NCBI RefSeq assembly: GCF_013240295.1
Contig: NZ_JABETK010000001.1
Coordinates: 1,426,001 to 1,490,000 of the forward strand
DNA: 64,000 nt
Reading direction: 5' to 3'
Source of the DNA: Neoaquamicrobium sediminum
Lineage (GTDB): Bacteria; Pseudomonadota; Alphaproteobacteria; Rhizobiales; Rhizobiaceae
The notes beneath the pieces are model-generated. The model was given only the letters and a program-made list of their open reading frames with translations. It had not been told where the DNA came from and ran no database searches. How positions within the stretch are numbered: position 1 is the first letter of the stretch; every line of letters starts with the position of its first letter. Position numbers and translations under genes: made by a program. Positions 40,024 through 51,207 of this stretch are shown here, piece by piece.

Positions 40024-41241
40024 TCAGGGACGGTATGCCTTTACGGCAACAGTCGCGTTGGTGCCTCCAAACGCGAAAGAATTGCTGATTGCGGCGCGTA
40101 TCTCGCGTTGCCGCGCCGCGTTGGGCGTCACATCGAGGTCGCAGGCCGGATCGGCTTCACGATAATTTGCAGTCGGCGGCACGACCCCGTCGGTGATCGC
40201 CTTGACGCATGCGATCAGTTCGATCGCGGCCGTCGCCCCGAGGCAATGGCCATGCATGGACTTGGTGGACGAGACCGATAGCCGATCCGCCGCCGCCCCA
40301 AAGGCACCACGGATCGCCTGCGTTTCTATCTGGTCATTTGCCTTCGTGCCGGTGCCGTGCGCGTTGACATAATCGACGTCTTCGGGCGCGAGCCCGGCGT
40401 CCTCGAGGCAGTTGCGGATCGCGTTCGTCGGCCCGTCGACAGTGGGGGCGACGATATCGGTGGCGTCGGCCGACATGCCCGCACCCGCGTATTCTGCAAG
40501 AATGGTCGCGCCACGCGCCAGCGCGTGGTCGAGCGTCTCCAGAACGACGACGCCGGCGCCCTCGCCGATAACCAGACCTTCGCGATCGGCGGAAAACGGC
40601 CTGCATGTCTCCTTGGCAAGAACCCGCAACGCCTCCCAACCCTTGAGGATGCCCCAGACCAGCGGCGCTTCAGTGCCGCCTGCCAGCATCACATCGGCTC
40701 GGCCGAGCAAAAGCTGGTCGACGGCACTGCTGATCGAGTGATTGGCAGTGGAACATGCGGAACTCACGCCGTAGACAGGCCCGCGCAGCCCGAGATCCAT
40801 GCTGACCTGACCAGCGGGTGCGCCGGTCATGGCGCGCGGCACGGAGAATATGTTGGCGCGCGGCCGGCCATCCAGCAGGATGCCCCGATAATTGTCTTCG
40901 ATGGTTTCCCAGCCGGCAACGCCCGCGCCAATGACGGCACCAACGCGTCGGGTGTTGTTCTCGTCGATGCCAAGGCCCGCCTGTGCGGCGGCCTCACGCG
41001 CGGCGATCACCGCAAGCAGGCTGAACCGGTCCATGGTGACGAGCCGGCGATGCTCGATGCCGTGCTCTGGCAACGTCTTTATCTCGGCGCCCGTATTCAC
41101 CTTGAGATCATGCAGCGGAACCGTCGTCAGCGGGCCGATGCCCGAGCGGCCGGCACGCATGGCGTCCCAGATCGCCGCTACGTCGGTGCCGAGCGCGCAG
41201 ACGCCGCCCAGGCCGGTAATGACGATCCGCGGTCTGGCCAT
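40024..41241 (-). CDS. NodE-like beta-ketoacyl-ACP synthase
   Basis: A 405-residue KAS II/NodE-type condensing enzyme. The active-site Cys lies in [13 protein letters not shown] (about residue 163), the two histidines in [12 protein letters not shown] and [12 protein letters not shown], and the C-terminus [12 protein letters not shown] is intact. It directly follows a NodF-like acyl carrier protein gene (one base between them). In rhizobia NodE and NodF make the unsaturated acyl chains of Nod factors, but no other nod gene is in the window. A housekeeping-like role in an unusual fatty acid or lipid is the alternative. Confidence 0.85.
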   Translation of the reverse strand: MARPRIVITGLGGVCALGTDVAAIWDAMRAGRSGIGPLTTVPLHDLKVNTGAEIKTLPEHGIEHRRLVTMDRFSLLAVIAAREAAAQAGLGIDENNTRRVGAVIGAGVAGWETIEDNYRGILLDGRPRANIFSVPRAMTGAPAGQVSMDLGLRGPVYGVSSACSTANHSISSAVDQLLLGRADVMLAGGTEAPLVWGILKGWEALRVLAKETCRPFSADREGLVIGEGAGVVVLETLDHALARGATILAEYAGAGMSADATDIVAPTVDGPTNAIRNCLEDAGLAPEDVDYVNAHGTGTKANDQIETQAIRGAFGAAADRLSVSSTKSMHGHCLGATAAIELIACVKAITDGVVPPTANYREADPACDLDVTPNAARQREIRAAISNSFAFGGTNATVAVKAYRP

Positions 41242-41242
41242 G

Positions 41243-41497
41243 TCAGGATTTTTGCTGGATCAGGCCGCGCACGGCTTCGACGATATCGCCGACATTCGAG
41301 AGATTGGACCAGGCATCGACCGTGCTCATTTCGATCTCGATGCCGAACTCGTCCTCGAGGTCGAATATGATTTCGGTCAGCTCCAGCGAATGGATGCCGA
41401 GTTCCGTCAGGTCCGTGGCCAGCGTGACCTCGCCTGCATCAGGGCTGGCGTGCGCCTTGATCTTTTCGATGATTGTCGCCGCCAGTTCGTCACTCAT
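41243..41497 (-). CDS. NodF-like acyl carrier protein
   Basis: An 84-residue acyl carrier protein whose C-terminal half ([26 protein letters not shown]) closely recalls NodF of rhizobia. The phosphopantetheine attachment serine sits in LGIHSLEL; the usual Asp before the serine is replaced by His. The ATG at 41497 is preferred to an upstream frame that runs to 41566. Paired with the NodE-like synthase it should carry the specialised acyl chain that enzyme elongates. Confidence 0.83.
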   Translation of the reverse strand: MSDELAATIIEKIKAHASPDAGEVTLATDLTELGIHSLELTEIIFDLEDEFGIEIEMSTVDAWSNLSNVGDIVEAVRGLIQQKS

Positions 41498-41641
41498 TCC
41501 GCTACCCCCAAACCAGACTGTGCCCGCAAACGGGGCAAAACTCCTTGCATGCGCCTCTCCACGCACCTGTGACCTCTATAAGAACCCATTCGCCCTTGCG
41601 CAACAAGTGTCCCTGGCGACAATGCGCGGCAGCGGCGCGAA

Positions 41642-41657
41642 TGGCACGAGCGTTGCT
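41642..41657 (+). promoter_or_regulatory. Sigma54 promoter of the urease operon
   Basis: TGGCACGAGCGTTGCT matches the sigma54 consensus TGGCAC-N5-TTGC exactly. The predicted start is about 12 bases downstream, giving a leader of roughly 20 bases that contains AAGGAG before the ureD ATG at 41687. This implies NtrC-type nitrogen control; a clear NtrC site was not found by eye in the 145 bases upstream. Confidence 0.8.
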
Positions 41658-41686
41658 TTCATTTTGCGGCAAGGAGCCCGCATCGG

Positions 41687-42526
41687 ATGAACCAACTGCA
41701 ACCCCGCCTCGAGCAGACCAAGCTGCAACGCGTATCGGCAAGCGGTGGATTGTCGGTGCGACGGCGCGACGGCACCACCCGCCTGGAAAGGCTCTATCAG
41801 GAAGGCGCCGCCAAAATCCGGCTGCCGGCGCGCGGGGACGGCCCACTGGAAGCGATCCTGATCAACACTGCCGGCGGCCTGACCGGCGGCGATCGGCTCG
41901 CATGGGACATAGAAGCCGGCGAAGATACGGCCGTCACCGTCACCACCCAGGCCTGCGAAAAGGTTTACCGGACCACGGCGGGGCATGCCGAAGTTACCTG
42001 CAAAGTCGTGGGCAGATCGGGCGCGCGGGTCGCATGGCTGCCTCAGGAGACGATCGTTTACGACCGCTCCGCTTTCCGTCGCACGCTCGATGTGACCCTT
42101 GCCGAGGATGCCGAGGCATTGCTCGTCGAGGCGACCATCTTTGGGCGGCGGGCGATGGGCGAAACCGTTCGGACGGCGATCTTCCGCGACCGCTGGCGCG
42201 TGCGCTGCGGAGATCGACTGGTTCACGCCGAGGACTTCGCGATCGGCCCCGATGTCGCGGCCACAATCGGCAGGAAGGCAGGGCTTGGCGGCGCTGGAGC
42301 CTGCGCCACCGTCCTTCTCGTGGGCGCTGCGGCTGGCGCCCATCTCGACTCGGTGCGGACCATCGTCGACGGTGCCGGCGGCGCGTCGGCATGGCAGGTC
42401 GGTTCGACTGGCAAGCTTCTTGCGAGGCTGGTCGCAACCGACGGCTACGCCCTGCGCGAGCGGCTGGTTCCGCTTGTCGCGATGCTCAACGGACAGGCAG
42501 GCCTGCCTAAAACCTGGTCACTTTAA
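41687..42526 (+). CDS. ureD: Urease accessory protein UreD
   Basis: A 279-residue accessory protein that binds the urease apoprotein with UreF and UreG during nickel insertion. [33 protein letters not shown] and [11 protein letters not shown] are characteristic. It is the first gene of the urease cluster and follows a consensus sigma54 promoter. Fourteen bases separate it from ureA. Confidence 0.93.
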   Translation: MNQLQPRLEQTKLQRVSASGGLSVRRRDGTTRLERLYQEGAAKIRLPARGDGPLEAILINTAGGLTGGDRLAWDIEAGEDTAVTVTTQACEKVYRTTAGHAEVTCKVVGRSGARVAWLPQETIVYDRSAFRRTLDVTLAEDAEALLVEATIFGRRAMGETVRTAIFRDRWRVRCGDRLVHAEDFAIGPDVAATIGRKAGLGGAGACATVLLVGAAAGAHLDSVRTIVDGAGGASAWQVGSTGKLLARLVATDGYALRERLVPLVAMLNGQAGLPKTWSL

Positions 42527-42539
42527 AGGGTGGAGAACG

Positions 42540-42842
42540 ATGAACCTGACGCCGCGTGAAAAAGACAAGCTGCTGATTTCCATGGCCGCCATCGTGGCCC
42601 GCAGGCGGCTGGAGCGCGGAGTCATGCTCAACCATCCCGAAGCGATCGCCCTGATTACCGATTTCGTCGTCGAAGGCGCCCGTGACGGCCGTACCGTTGC
42701 AGACCTTATGGAGGCCGGCGCGCATGTCGTGACGCGGGAACAGGTGATGGAGGGCGTGGCCGAGATGATCCAAGACGTGCAGGTGGAAGCGACATTTCCC
42801 GACGGCACCAAGCTCGTCACCGTGCACGAACCGATCCGCTAG
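42540..42842 (+). CDS. ureA: Urease gamma subunit
   Basis: A 100-residue structural subunit beginning [23 protein letters not shown], with [14 protein letters not shown] and [33 protein letters not shown]; full normal length. It assembles with UreB and UreC into the nickel enzyme that splits urea into ammonia and carbamate. Unusually, two extra genes separate it from ureB. Confidence 0.95.
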   Translation: MNLTPREKDKLLISMAAIVARRRLERGVMLNHPEAIALITDFVVEGARDGRTVADLMEAGAHVVTREQVMEGVAEMIQDVQVEATFPDGTKLVTVHEPIR

Positions 42843-42851
42843 GAGTTCGCG

Positions 42852-43106
42852 ATGCTTGAACTGCGCCCCAACTGCGAGTGTTGCGACCGCGACCTGCCAC
42901 CCGCGGCACGGGACGCCGTGATCTGCACCTTCGAATGCACCTTCTGCGCAAGCTGCGCCTCCGACGTGCTCGGCGGCGTCTGCCCGAATTGCGGGGGCGA
43001 ACTCGTTCGCCGTCCGATCCGGCCCGCCGACAAGCTTTCACGCTTCCCTGCATCGACGCAGCGCGTGCTCAAGGCGGATGGCTGCGCGCCGAAGGAAGCC
43101 GCATGA
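42852..43106 (+). CDS. DUF1272 zinc-ribbon-like protein
   Basis: An 84-residue protein with cysteine pairs in CECCDRDLPP, CTFECTFCASCASDV and GGVCPNCGGELVRRP, the DUF1272 pattern. Metal (probably zinc) binding is expected; a role in urease maturation is suggested only by its position between ureA and hupE. It starts nine bases after ureA, and its TGA overlaps an upstream ATG at 43103 that could extend the following gene. Confidence 0.82.
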   Translation: MLELRPNCECCDRDLPPAARDAVICTFECTFCASCASDVLGGVCPNCGGELVRRPIRPADKLSRFPASTQRVLKADGCAPKEAA

Positions 43107-43144
43107 AGAGGTTTCATCGAGATGACAAACCAAGGGAACACTCC

Positions 43145-43740
43145 ATGACAAGAACCAGGATCGCATCGCTTGCGGCATTCGCCTTCATCGCGAGCGCAAG
43201 TCCGGCTCTCGCCCACCTCGACCCCGTGGAGCACGGCTCCTTCATGGCCGGCTTCTCGCACCCGCTGTTCGGCACCGACCACATCCTTGCCATGGTCGCG
43301 GTCGGCCTGTGGGCAGCACTGCTTTCCGGCCGAGCCCTGTGGCTGGTCCCGCTTGCCTTCGTGGGAACCATGCTCGCCGGCTTCCTGGCCGCGATGGCCG
43401 GCGCGCCGCTGCCATTCGTGGAGCCGGCAATTCTCGCCTCGGTGGTCGTCATCGGGCTGCTTGCAGCGATCGCGCTCAACGTGCCAACCGGGGCGGCGAT
43501 GGCCATGGTCGGCTTCTTCGCATTCTTCCACGGGCACGCCCATGGCGGGGAGATCGGCGAGGCGGGCGCCTATGCCTATGCTGCCGGCTTTGCCATCGCC
43601 ACGGGATTGCTTCACGCTGCGGGTGTGGCGCGGGTCTATTCGTCGGCAGGCTCTTCGGCGGCGATGCCGGCCGCACGGTCACGCGTATCGCTGGCGCTTT
43701 GACGGCGCTGGGCGGTATCTGGCTGGCCATCGGCGGCTGA
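43145..43740 (+). CDS. HupE/UreJ-family nickel transporter, frameshifted
   Basis: A membrane protein of about 198 residues. A signal peptide ([23 protein letters not shown]) is followed by the family motif [19 protein letters not shown] and later [13 protein letters not shown], whose histidines contact nickel. The frame breaks at the GG of 43627-43628; one more G gives [17 protein letters not shown] and a normal C-terminus. It should supply nickel for urease. A start at 43103 is also possible. Confidence 0.85.
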
Positions 43741-43751
43741 GGGAGGCGTCA

Positions 43752-44057
43752 ATGATACCGGGCGAGATAATCACCGCAGAGGGCGAGATCGAACTCAACG
43801 CCGGCCAGCCGACGGTGACGATCAAGGTGGCAAACAGCGGCGATCGGCCGATCCAAGTCGGCAGCCACTACCACTTCTTCGAGACGAATGAGGGGTTGCG
43901 CTTCGATCGGGAAAAGGCACGCGGAATGCGTCTCGACATTGCCTCCGGCACGGCCGTTCGTTTCGAGCCCGGGCAGGAGCGCGACGTCACCCTCGTGCCG
44001 CTCGGCGGCCAACGCCAGGTCTACGGCTTCAGGCAGCAGGTAATGGGCCCGCTATGA
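43752..44057 (+). CDS. ureB: Urease beta subunit
   Basis: A 101-residue structural subunit with [37 protein letters not shown], and the end [14 protein letters not shown]. It is complete. About 1.37 kb holding two minus-strand genes separates it from ureC, an unusual split of the structural genes. Confidence 0.94.
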   Translation: MIPGEIITAEGEIELNAGQPTVTIKVANSGDRPIQVGSHYHFFETNEGLRFDREKARGMRLDIASGTAVRFEPGQERDVTLVPLGGQRQVYGFRQQVMGPL

Positions 44058-44089
44058 GCGGACAGGCGGCCAGCCCTGCCTTCGTATTA

Positions 44090-44572
44090 TCAGGGCTCGC
44101 CGCCCGCGACGAAGATCGTCACGGCGTTCTGGTCGTGAAATTCGAGGGCGATGACGTCGGTGAGCAGGACAGAACGCGAATCGATGGCATGGTAGAAGAT
44201 CGCGCTACCCTGGATAGCTTCGCGCAGAACGGCGACGTCGTCCTTGTACTCTTCCATCTTCGCTTCGACTGCCGTTTCTTCCTCGCCCAGATCCGGGAGG
44301 AAGACGATCTCCACATCATCGATGGAGAACCGCTTGCGCACGTCCGCTGCGTTGTCGGTCGACTTCTCGATCGCCGCCAGAATGCGCTCTTCATCGGCGG
44401 CCGTCTTGCTTTCACCCGTCTTCACATCAGAACCGACGATGGTGTCGATGGCCTCCTCCGAATCCAGACCCTGTGCGAGCAGTGCGACATTGGGCGCAGA
44501 TGCGAGGAGAAAGGCAGTCGCGAATACGGCATGAAGCCAGTTCGGCCTGTCGGAGGCAATCGTGAATGGCAA
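44090..44572 (-). CDS. Hypothetical exported or membrane-anchored protein
   Basis: A 160-residue protein on the strand opposite to the urease genes. Residues 12-32 form a hydrophobic signal or anchor (LHAVFATAFLLASAPNVALLA); the rest is acidic and soluble with no domain I recognise. The pair of minus-strand genes here probably entered as a unit between ureB and ureC. Nothing shows a link to urease. Confidence 0.6.
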   Translation of the reverse strand: MPFTIASDRPNWLHAVFATAFLLASAPNVALLAQGLDSEEAIDTIVGSDVKTGESKTAADEERILAAIEKSTDNAADVRKRFSIDDVEIVFLPDLGEEETAVEAKMEEYKDDVAVLREAIQGSAIFYHAIDSRSVLLTDVIALEFHDQNAVTIFVAGGEP

Positions 44573-44758
44573 AAGTCAGGCTCCCTTTCATTTGATCGGG
44601 CTGATCGCGCCCGAACCAGACTCATCAATGCGCGACCGGCGCATTTGGTTCAGGCCAAGCCTACACAAGCGGTCGGCACAGCGAAACCGACGGATCGTCG
44701 CGCATCAGTCGGCCGGCGCGAGATCAAGCTCGCGCCGGCCGATGAAAGTAAGCGACAA

Positions 44759-45214
44759 TCACATCACGTAGACGGTAACCTGACCATCCGCTTCAATCTG
44801 GGCCGCAACCACCGCCGAGGTGTCGACGCCCTGGCTGCGAAGTTCCTCGCTGAGCGCCGCATTGGCGCCGATCGATGTGCGCAGCTCATCCACACTGTCG
44901 CTGTTCTGGCTCACGGCCTGATCGAGCGCGGCCTGATCGTGACCTTCCAGATCGCTGACGCTGACAACCTTGACGGTGTCGACCTCGCTCAGCGTACCGA
45001 TCGCCTGTGCGTTGGACGAGCCGGCGCCGATCGCCGTCAGCGCGGATTCGAAATTCCCACCGATCGCGGCCGTGGTGCCGGTATCGACGTCCGGCATCGT
45101 CGTGGTCGCGCCGGCATCGCCGGAGAGGTCCATCTTGCTCTCCGCAAGGGCCGGAGCGGCGAGAACCGAAGCACCCATAAGAGCGGCGGTGGTGAGGCCA
45201 AGAATGCGTTTCAT
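44759..45214 (-). CDS. Hypothetical secreted protein
   Basis: A 151-residue protein from the ATG at 45214, preceded by AAAGG. The signal peptide MKRILGLTTAALMGASVLAAPALA is clear; the mature part is rich in Ser, Thr, Ala and Asp, with VSVSDLEGHDQAALDQAVSQN and a short C-terminal VTVYVM. It has no recognised domain. It lies 186 bases from the other minus-strand gene, and the ureC promoter region must lie in the 215 bases before ureC. Confidence 0.65.
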   Translation of the reverse strand: MKRILGLTTAALMGASVLAAPALAESKMDLSGDAGATTTMPDVDTGTTAAIGGNFESALTAIGAGSSNAQAIGTLSEVDTVKVVSVSDLEGHDQAALDQAVSQNSDSVDELRTSIGANAALSEELRSQGVDTSAVVAAQIEADGQVTVYVM

Positions 45215-45429
45215 GATCGTACCTTTCATTCCGTTCGGGTTTGTCCCTTCTTTCGGAGCGACCGCGTCGAGGCGGCCACCGGGGAAATGCACGGGCCCGC
45301 CTCCGGTTTCATGAACGCAGCGACCTTTTCGGGGTCATTTGGTGGCGGCAATGTGCAAGCCGCCCGACGCCTTCGCCAAACGCCTTTTACGGCTCCGCCG
45401 ACAGCACACTGATCCGAGGGAAACAGCCC

Positions 45430-47142
<1,713 letters not shown>

Positions 47143-47177
47143 CGTGCCGGCCGACATGCACAGGGAGGCTGCCAGCC

Positions 47178-47474
47178 ATGATCTACGTCGTCGCCACGCT
47201 CACCATCAAGCCCGGTTCACTGGAGGCTCTGCGCGAACCCGCAGCAGCCTGCATGGCAGAAACCCGCAAGGAGAAGGGCTGCATCTCCTACGAGTTGTTC
47301 GCAAGCCTCGCAGACCCCGAGAAACTGGTCTTCATCGAGCAGTGGGAGACGCGCGAGGACCTCACCGCCCATTCGAAGCAGCCGCATCTCCTCGCCTGGC
47401 GCGATGCCAGCGCGCCGCACCTCGTCGAGCGCCGGATCGAGATTGTGCATCCCGAGCAGATCGAGCAGTTCTGA
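47178..47474 (+). CDS. Antibiotic biosynthesis monooxygenase (ABM) domain protein
   Basis: A 98-residue ferredoxin-like protein of the YgiN type; IYVVATLTIKPGS at the start, EKGCISYELFASLADPEKLVFIEQW in the centre. Such proteins are cofactor-free quinol monooxygenases or binding proteins. It lies between ureC and a GST gene on the urease transcript, with no known part in urease assembly. Confidence 0.82.
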   Translation: MIYVVATLTIKPGSLEALREPAAACMAETRKEKGCISYELFASLADPEKLVFIEQWETREDLTAHSKQPHLLAWRDASAPHLVERRIEIVHPEQIEQF

Positions 47475-47502
47475 AGCGCTGCAACGCAAGGGAGGACAAC
47501 GC

Positions 47503-48101
47503 ATGTATCAGGCCGTCGGATCGCCGGGTTCCCGCCTCATCCGGGTCACCTGGATGCTGGAGGAGCTCGGCCAGACCTACAGCATTCTCAAGGTCAAGCA
47601 GCACACCGACGAGATGCGCCGCTACAATCCCTCGGGCAAGGCGCCCGCGCTGATCGATGGCGAGGTGGTGGTCACGGATTCGCGGCGATCTGCGCCTATC
47701 TCGCCGAAAAGCATCCCGAGAAAGGTATGGCGCCGCAGACGCCGGCCGAGCGCGCCCACCTCAACGCCTGGCTTTTCTTCGCCCAATCGGAACTCGAGGC
47801 GCCGTTGTGGAACAAGCTCAAGCACCGCATGCTGCTGGCCGAAGAAGAGCGGGTCGATGTCGGACCCTGGACGACAGCGGAATTCACCCGCGAGATACGC
47901 GCGCTGGAATTGCGTCTCGGCGAGCACGAATACGCCATGGGCGACCGCTTCACCGCTGCGGACGTGATTCTCGGCCATTGCGGGCAGTGGGCACGCAGCG
48001 CGCGCTTCGACGTGGCCTCGGACCGGGTCAATGCCTATTTCGACCGGGTGCTGGCCCGCCCCGCACTGGCGCGTGCGAAAGCCCGCGAGGAGGCCGCGTG
48101 A
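47503..48101 (+). CDS. Glutathione S-transferase, frameshifted
   Basis: A GST of about 199 residues. The N-terminal domain has [20 protein letters not shown] and [12 protein letters not shown], and the C-terminal part [27 protein letters not shown]. The break is near 47682, where one more G gives [18 protein letters not shown]. The ATG at 47503 follows GGGAGG. Its stop overlaps the ureE GTG start. A role tied to urease is not known; it may use the same promoter only. Confidence 0.82.
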
Positions 48102-48657
48102 AGCTGCAGATCAACCAGGATTTCACCAAGCTGCCGCGCGCAGGCGCGTTTGTCCGCGCGGCCGAGGCAGCAACCGGCACAGAGCCGTTCGACAGCGTTG
48201 TGCTGGTGCATGACGAGCGGCACCTGCGCCGGCGCGTGGTCGAGCTTGCCGGCGGCGATAAGGTGCTGGTCGACCTGCCGGAGCCCACGGCGCTGGAAGA
48301 CGGCGACCTGCTGGTGCTTGACGATGGCCGCACGGCGCTGATCGTCGCGGCGGAGGAGGAGGTCTACGAGATCGTACCACGCGACAGGCTGCACCTTGCC
48401 GAATTGTGCTGGCACATCGGCAATCGCCATCTCGCCGCGCAGATCGAGACCGGGCGCATCCTCATCCTGCGCGACCATGCATCAAGGCGATGCTGGAAGG
48501 GCTCGGCGCGACGGTCAAGGACATCGTTGCGCCCTTCAACCCCGTGCGCGGCGCCTATTCCGGCCATTCGCACGGACACGACCACCATCATCATGGCGAA
48601 GCCGACAAATTCGGACGCCTTCCCGGCGACCCGCATTACGGGCACAACCATGCTTGA
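48098..48657 (+). CDS. ureE: Urease accessory metallochaperone UreE, frameshifted
   Basis: Nickel chaperone of about 186 residues from a GTG start coupled to the GST stop. The N-terminal peptide-binding domain and the metal-binding [16 protein letters not shown] (His of GNRH) are clear; the C-terminus is histidine-rich ([13 protein letters not shown] and HYGHNHA). The frame breaks at 48480, where one more base gives [14 protein letters not shown]. It overlaps ureF by eight bases. Confidence 0.88.
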
Positions 48658-49318
48658 AGGCGGGACGGCCTCGCTTCTGCGGCTGATGGCATGGCTGTCA
48701 CCGGCCTTTCCCGTCGGATCGTTCAGCTACAGTCACGGGCTGGAGCGCGCCGTTCATGACGGGCTGGTCGAAACCGGAGCCGACCTTGCCGAATGGATCG
48801 CCACCCTGCTGACCGAGGGTTCCGGCTGGAACGACGCGGTGTTGCTGGCAGAGAGCTTTCGCCTTTCCGCCAACGGGGCTTCGCTAATCGACGTCGCCGA
48901 ACTTGCCGAAGCGATGGCCGGCTCCGCAGAACGGCATCTGGAATCGACGCTTCAAGGCGCGGCTTTCCTCACATCGGCAACAGCCTGGCAGCCTGATATT
49001 GCCGATCGCCTGCCGGCCAACTGCGCCTACAGCGTGGCGGTCGGCGCGGTGGCGGGGATGCAGGGCGTGGGACTGGAAAGCGCGCTTGCCGCATATCTCC
49101 AGGCCTTCGCATCGAACATGATCCAGGCCGCGATCCGGCTATCGGTCATCGGCCAGAGGGAGGCGGTCGCAATCCTCGCCGGGCCCGAAACGACGGTGGC
49201 GCAAACCGCCGCGCGTGCCTCACTCTCTTCGCTCGACGATCTGGGTTCGGCGACGCTCGTCGTCGAGATCGCGGCGATGAACCACGAAACGCAATATTCG
49301 CGGCTGTTTCGCTCATGA
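48650..49318 (+). CDS. ureF: Urease accessory protein UreF
   Basis: A 222-residue accessory protein starting [32 protein letters not shown], the canonical UreF opening. [12 protein letters not shown] and the C-terminal [12 protein letters not shown] are also typical. It acts with UreD and UreG as the GTPase-activating platform for nickel insertion. The ATG overlaps the ureE end, and its TGA overlaps the next gene. Confidence 0.93.
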   Translation: MLEGGTASLLRLMAWLSPAFPVGSFSYSHGLERAVHDGLVETGADLAEWIATLLTEGSGWNDAVLLAESFRLSANGASLIDVAELAEAMAGSAERHLESTLQGAAFLTSATAWQPDIADRLPANCAYSVAVGAVAGMQGVGLESALAAYLQAFASNMIQAAIRLSVIGQREAVAILAGPETTVAQTAARASLSSLDDLGSATLVVEIAAMNHETQYSRLFRS

Positions 49319-49756
49319 CCCTGGTCGCCATCCTCGTTGCGCTGGTGCTTGTGCTGCTCGCGGCACTGCATGTCTACTGGGGTCTTGGTGGGGTCTGGCC
49401 GGGGACGGACCAGAAATCCTGCGCGCGGGCGATTGCCGGGTTCAAGGGCATCGATCGCATGCCGTCGCCGCCTGCGGCTTTTTGGCGTGGCGGCCGCACT
49501 TGCCGTCGCGGCCCTGATCGCGCTGGCTCTGGCCGGCATCGTCACGTTGCCGCTGCCGGCCGCGCTCATCCGGCTGGGCGGGCTGGGCGCCGCACTCGTC
49601 TTTCTAGGGCGCGGCATCGCGGGCTTCACACCTGCCTGGCGGCGGATCACGCCGGAAATGCCGTTCGCCCGCAACGACCGGCTTTATTTCTCACCGCTCT
49701 GCCTGCTGATCGGCGCGGGCTTCACCCTCCTGCTCATTCAAGGAGTAGCCACATGA
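49315..49756 (+). CDS. DUF3995 membrane protein, frameshifted
   Basis: A small integral membrane protein of about 146 residues with three to four hydrophobic segments. The N-terminal [25 protein letters not shown] is the DUF3995 pattern. The frame breaks at the T5 run 49479-49483, where removing one T (the only apparent insertion in the window) gives [19 protein letters not shown]. It sits between ureF and ureG, sharing ATGA overlaps with both, so it is co-translated; function unknown. Confidence 0.75.
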
Positions 49757-50394
49757 CCTCACCAAACGGCCCCTTGCGCATCGGCATTGGCGGACCGGTC
49801 GGTTCCGGCAAGACGACGCTGACGGAAAAGCTCTGCAAGGCGCTGCGCGACGATTTCTCGATCGCCGTCATCACCAACGACATCTACACCAAAGAAGACG
49901 CGCTAATGCTGGCGCGGCTGCAGGCGCTGCCGGAGGAGCGCATCATGGGGGTGGAGACCGGCGGCTGCCCGCACACCGCCATCCGCGAGGACGCCTCGAT
50001 CAATCTGCAGGCGATCGCCGAGATGCGCCGCAAGATTCCCGATCTCGACATCGTCTTCATCGAGTCGGGCGGAGACAATCTCGCGGCGACCTTCTCGCCG
50101 GACCTCGCCGACATCACCCTCTACGTAATCTCGGTCTGCCAGGGTGAGGAAATCCCGCGCAAGGGCGGGCCGGGCATTACGCGCTCCGACTTCCTGGTCA
50201 TCAACAAGTCCGACCTCGCGCCATATGTGAACGTCAATCTCGACGTGATGACGGACGATGCAGGGCGGATGCGCAAGGGCAAGCCTTTCGGCTTCACCGA
50301 CCTGTCGCGCGGGCGCGGCCTCGACGCCGTCGTGGGCTTTATTCTTGAGCAGGGTGGCCTGGAACCGGTCCGCAAGGTTGCGGCAGAGGCCTGA
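49753..50394 (+). CDS. ureG: Urease accessory GTPase UreG
   Basis: A 213-residue SIMIBI GTPase. The P-loop [13 protein letters not shown] is at the N-terminus, [16 protein letters not shown] carries the CPH metal motif, [14 protein letters not shown] follows, and NKSDLAPYV is the guanine-specificity motif. It delivers nickel to the UreABC-UreD-UreF complex. It is the last recognised gene of the cluster. Confidence 0.95.
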   Translation: MTSPNGPLRIGIGGPVGSGKTTLTEKLCKALRDDFSIAVITNDIYTKEDALMLARLQALPEERIMGVETGGCPHTAIREDASINLQAIAEMRRKIPDLDIVFIESGGDNLAATFSPDLADITLYVISVCQGEEIPRKGGPGITRSDFLVINKSDLAPYVNVNLDVMTDDAGRMRKGKPFGFTDLSRGRGLDAVVGFILEQGGLEPVRKVAAEA

Positions 50395-50433
50395 TCGGGC
50401 CATGCTTGCGCCGAACCAGCGGAGCATCCAGAG

Positions 50434-51204
50434 ATGAGCGTTACCCAGCTTTCCGAACGCAACCGGTCGAACCTTCCGTTTCAGGAAGAGCGCGCCGATC
50501 TCGCGGCAGCATTTCGCTGGACGGCCCGGCTGAATATGCACGAGGCGGTAGCCAATCATTTCTCGTTGGCCGTCAACGAAAAGGGCACGCAGCTTCTCAT
50601 CAATCCGAACCAGATGCATTTCTCGCGCATCCGGGCGAGTGACCTCTTGCTGATCGACGCCGACGATCCCGAAACGATGAACCGGCCGGACGCGCCCGAC
50701 CCGACCGCGTGGGGCCTGCACGGCGCGATCCACCGCAACTGCCCGCATGCGCGCTGCGTCATGCATGTCCATTCCGTGCACGCCACGGTGCTTGCCTCGC
50801 TTGCCGACTCGCGGCTGCCGCCCATCGACCAGAATTCAGCGATGTTCTTCGACCGCGTGGTGGTCGATGAGCATTATGGCGGCCTCGCCTTCGAGGAGGA
50901 GGGCGAACGCTGCTCCAGGCTCTTCGCCGATCCGAAGGTCAAGGTGATGGTGATGGGCAATCACGGCGTGCTGGTCATCGGCGACACGGTGGGCGATACG
51001 TTCGACCGGCTCTATTATTTCGAGCGCGCCTGTGAGACATATATCAAGGCCCTTTGGACGGGCAGGCCGCTACGTATCCTTTCCGATGCGGTCGCCGAAA
51101 CGGTGGCAAGCCAGATGGACGATTATCCCGTGAACAGCGCCGGCCGCCATCTTCAGGAGCTCAGGCTTATCCTCGACGGGGAGGGCTCGAACTACAACGC
51201 CTGA
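50434..51204 (+). CDS. Class II aldolase/adducin family protein
   Basis: A 256-residue zinc-dependent aldolase-like protein. The metal ligands are in CVMHVHSVHATVL (around residue 107) and further in ALMLGNHG-like VMVMGNHGVLVIG. Opening NMHEAVANHFSLAV is typical. Family members include fuculose-phosphate aldolase and many proteins of unknown role, and the substrate is not clear here. It follows ureG by 39 bases on the same strand and could be cotranscribed. Confidence 0.82.
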   Translation: MSVTQLSERNRSNLPFQEERADLAAAFRWTARLNMHEAVANHFSLAVNEKGTQLLINPNQMHFSRIRASDLLLIDADDPETMNRPDAPDPTAWGLHGAIHRNCPHARCVMHVHSVHATVLASLADSRLPPIDQNSAMFFDRVVVDEHYGGLAFEEEGERCSRLFADPKVKVMVMGNHGVLVIGDTVGDTFDRLYYFERACETYIKALWTGRPLRILSDAVAETVASQMDDYPVNSAGRHLQELRLILDGEGSNYNA

Positions 51205-51207
51205 CTA

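Noticed and set aside
41498..41641. NtrC binding site upstream of the urease sigma54 promoter
   Set aside because: Only isolated GCACC-like half-sites are visible; no dyad of the TGCACC-N5-GGTGCA type was found by eye.
44054..45412. Plus-strand frame starting at the ureB stop
   Set aside because: It runs antisense to two signal-peptide proteins, has no domain, and its start overlaps the ureB stop by chance; the minus-strand genes are better supported.
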